NCBI GenBank assembly: GCA_938048505.1
Contig: CALIUX010000277.1
Location: 1-8,362, forward strand
DNA length: 8,362 nucleotides
Direction: 5' to 3'
Source of the DNA: an uncultured Pseudomonadales bacterium
Lineage (GTDB): Bacteria; Pseudomonadota; Gammaproteobacteria; Pseudomonadales; Cellvibrionaceae
This document shows, one piece after another, positions 6,800 through 8,362 of this stretch. Under the pieces are notes generated by a model. The model saw nothing but the letters and a program-made list of their open reading frames with translations. It was not told the origin of the DNA and made no database searches. A program made the translations under genes and the position numbers. Positions within the stretch are counted from its first letter, which is position 1. Every line of letters starts with the position of its first letter.

Positions 6800-7612
6800 A
6801 TGAAGCACTCTTTTCTGTTTTACATTCTATTTCTTTATGCGGCGCTCGCAGTCACTTTTACGCACAATACAACGGCTGAGCCGGCCATACCTTTTTCATC
6901 TTCCATTTCTCACCCATCAACCGTTCAGCATTCTGACACCTACGAGATTCTTTCCGAGGCCGCACATGACGCCTCCAGCTTTACACAGGGGTGGATTATG
7001 GATGGCGATGCATTTATTGAGAGCTCAGGACTGTATGGGCGAAGCCATATCGTACGGTACGACCAAAGCAATATTGAGCAAGCAAAATACAGGCTGCCCA
7101 AATCACTTTTTGCCGAAGGTATTGCCAGCAACGGGAAAGACCTCATCTTACTCACTTGGAAAAAGCAGCTCGCGATTAAGCTTGATAAAACAACACTAAA
7201 ACCCATTGAGGCTATTCCTGTTCAGGGGCAAGGATGGGGCTTAACCCATACAGGGCAACATTGGGCTATGAGCAATGGCAGCAACCAGATCTTACTGCGC
7301 GATAACAATTCTTTTGATGTGATCAAAAAGCTCAACGTACACGGCTTCAACAGACAATGGCAAAAGATTAATGAACTGGAATATGCCGAGGGTTTGATTT
7401 GGGCCAACATTTGGCAAGAATCACTTATTATTGCCATCAACCCCAATACAGGCGAAGTACAAAAGCAATATGACTTGAGCAAGATTGTTGCCGCCAGCAC
7501 ACGGCGCCCAATGCATGAGGCCCTCAATGGAATTGCCTATGACAAACACAAAAAAGCCTTTTGGATCACCGGAAAGTTCTGGCCCAAACGCTATTTGATT
7601 CGCTTTAAATAA
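6800..7612 (+). CDS. Secreted glutaminyl-peptide cyclotransferase (plant/bacterial beta-propeller type)
   Basis: A 270-residue protein that is expected to convert N-terminal glutamine of peptides to pyroglutamate. Residues 1-~26 are a signal peptide (Lys2 followed by a hydrophobic stretch, with a likely cut near TTA-EP), so it acts in the periplasm or outside. The mature part shows the family motifs in order: FTQG 61-64, ESSGLYG 74-80, AEGI 105-108, LLTWK 117-121, GWGLT 145-149, SNGS 158-161, INELEY 190-195, WANIW 201-205, LNGIAYD 242-248 and ITGKFWP 256-262. These repeat around a five-bladed propeller in known structures. It begins 7 nt after the lambda P-like gene with no clear Shine-Dalgarno, so it is probably in the same transcript. 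The native substrate is unknown, and no functional link with its neighbours is evident. Confidence 0.88.
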   Translation: MKHSFLFYILFLYAALAVTFTHNTTAEPAIPFSSSISHPSTVQHSDTYEILSEAAHDASSFTQGWIMDGDAFIESSGLYGRSHIVRYDQSNIEQAKYRLPKSLFAEGIASNGKDLILLTWKKQLAIKLDKTTLKPIEAIPVQGQGWGLTHTGQHWAMSNGSNQILLRDNNSFDVIKKLNVHGFNRQWQKINELEYAEGLIWANIWQESLIIAINPNTGEVQKQYDLSKIVAASTRRPMHEALNGIAYDKHKKAFWITGKFWPKRYLIRFK

Positions 7613-7646
7613 GCAGAATCCCACTCATAAAAAGATGTAGCAATCT

Positions 7647-8362
7647 ATGCCTGAAAGCAACCTGGTAGACCCCTTTGGGCGAACAATTAACTATTTACGC
7701 ATTTCGGTAACAGATCGATGCGACTTTCGCTGCACTTATTGCATGGCTGAAGAGATGGTCTTTACGCCCCGCAAAAACTTACTCACGCTAGAAGAGCTAG
7801 CGTTTATTGGCCATACCTTTATGGATTTAGGGGTCAATAAGATTAGGATTACAGGCGGCGAACCGCTCATTCGGCGTAATGTCACGGAATTACTCGGTAA
7901 CTTGAGCACACATTCCAATTTAAACGATCTGGCAATCACAACCAATGGCAGCCACCTTCATACGCTTGGCAAAGACCTTCATCAAGCAGGCATAAAACGA
8001 CTAAATGTTAGCTTAGACACGCTCGATAGCGCAGCTTTTTCACGCATAACACGAACAGGAAAGCTCGAAACGGTACTACAAGGATTAGAGACTAGCTCAG
8101 CCCTTCCCTTTCAAAAAATCAAAATCAATAGTGTCATTTTAAAAGGCCAAAATGATGATCAAATCATTCCACTAGTGGAATACGCCATTTCAAATGGCTT
8201 TGACATCAGCTTTATCGAAGAAATGCCACTTGGTGAAATAAGCAGCCACAGCCGATCAGATGCGTTTATGCCAAGCAGCGAGATAAAACAAAGGATTGAA
8301 ATGCATTACGCCTTGCTACCTGCGCCACTCAAAACAGGTGGGCCATCGCGGTATTGGAAAAT
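7647..8362 (+). CDS. moaA: GTP 3',8-cyclase MoaA, 5' part (runs off the window)
   Basis: A radical SAM enzyme that, with MoaC, makes cyclic pyranopterin monophosphate from GTP, the first step of molybdenum cofactor synthesis. About 238 residues are visible and the frame is open to the edge. The opening DPFGRTINYLRISVTDRC is typical; the radical-SAM cluster cysteines are Cys25, Cys29 and Cys32 (CxxxCxxC), followed by ITGGEPLIRR 68-77 (SAM binding), TTNG 98-101 and SLDTLD 122-127. Near the edge GGPSRYW matches the usual (G)P(A/S)RY motif. The second [4Fe-4S] cysteines and the C-terminal GG lie outside the window. The ATG is 34 nt after the cyclotransferase gene; the Shine-Dalgarno is weak (an AAAGATG run about 11 nt upstream). 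No terminator or promoter is evident in the gap, so it may be cotranscribed. Confidence 0.95.
   Translation, partial: MPESNLVDPFGRTINYLRISVTDRCDFRCTYCMAEEMVFTPRKNLLTLEELAFIGHTFMDLGVNKIRITGGEPLIRRNVTELLGNLSTHSNLNDLAITTNGSHLHTLGKDLHQAGIKRLNVSLDTLDSAAFSRITRTGKLETVLQGLETSSALPFQKIKINSVILKGQNDDQIIPLVEYAISNGFDISFIEEMPLGEISSHSRSDAFMPSSEIKQRIEMHYALLPAPLKTGGPSRYWK

Noticed and set aside
6188..6810. Repeated TGAAGCACTC at the starts of the lambda P-like gene (6188-6197) and the cyclotransferase gene (6801-6810)
   Set aside because: A 10-nt match at two start sites, giving MKHS in both proteins; no similarity continues beyond it, so it was taken as coincidence.

Overview
The window is chromosomal DNA of moderate GC content, almost certainly from a gammaproteobacterium. 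The evidence is a GyrA colinear with the E. coli protein through the quinolone-resistance region (Ser83, Asp87 and Tyr122 keep their E. coli numbers), a P-protein PheA of the pseudomonad type, and gyrA/pheA/tyrA gene order typical of that class. I cannot name a genus. Seven genes are visible, two of them cut by the window edges. There is no tRNA, rRNA, insertion sequence, integrase or CRISPR array.

Left half (1-4613, minus strand): a tightly packed operon reads gyrA -> pheA -> tyrA -> a gene that runs off the left edge, possibly aroA. gyrA and pheA are 2 nt apart. pheA, tyrA and the next gene lie in one reading frame and are separated only by single stop codons (TAA then GTG; TAG then GTG). 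pheA makes phenylpyruvate via prephenate, and tyrA diverts prephenate to the tyrosine precursor. serC and hisC, which lie among these genes in pseudomonads, are absent.

Middle (4614-5018): a gene-free, divergent intergenic region. It holds two small hairpin or palindrome elements before gyrA, and on the other side two GCCGC/GCGGC inverted repeats next to a perfect TATAAT.

Right half (5019-8362, plus strand): a closely spaced gene run. The first gene encodes a protein with a probable winged-helix N-terminus, a Gln/Ala/Pro-rich linker and three tandem DnaT-type single-stranded-DNA-binding repeats. The second overlaps it and encodes a protein resembling phage lambda replication protein P, a DnaB helicase loader. 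Together they look like a chromosomal replicative-helicase loading module of phage ancestry, the most interesting item here. After them come a secreted glutaminyl-peptide cyclotransferase of the beta-propeller type and the 5' part of moaA (molybdenum cofactor synthesis), which leaves the window at the right edge.
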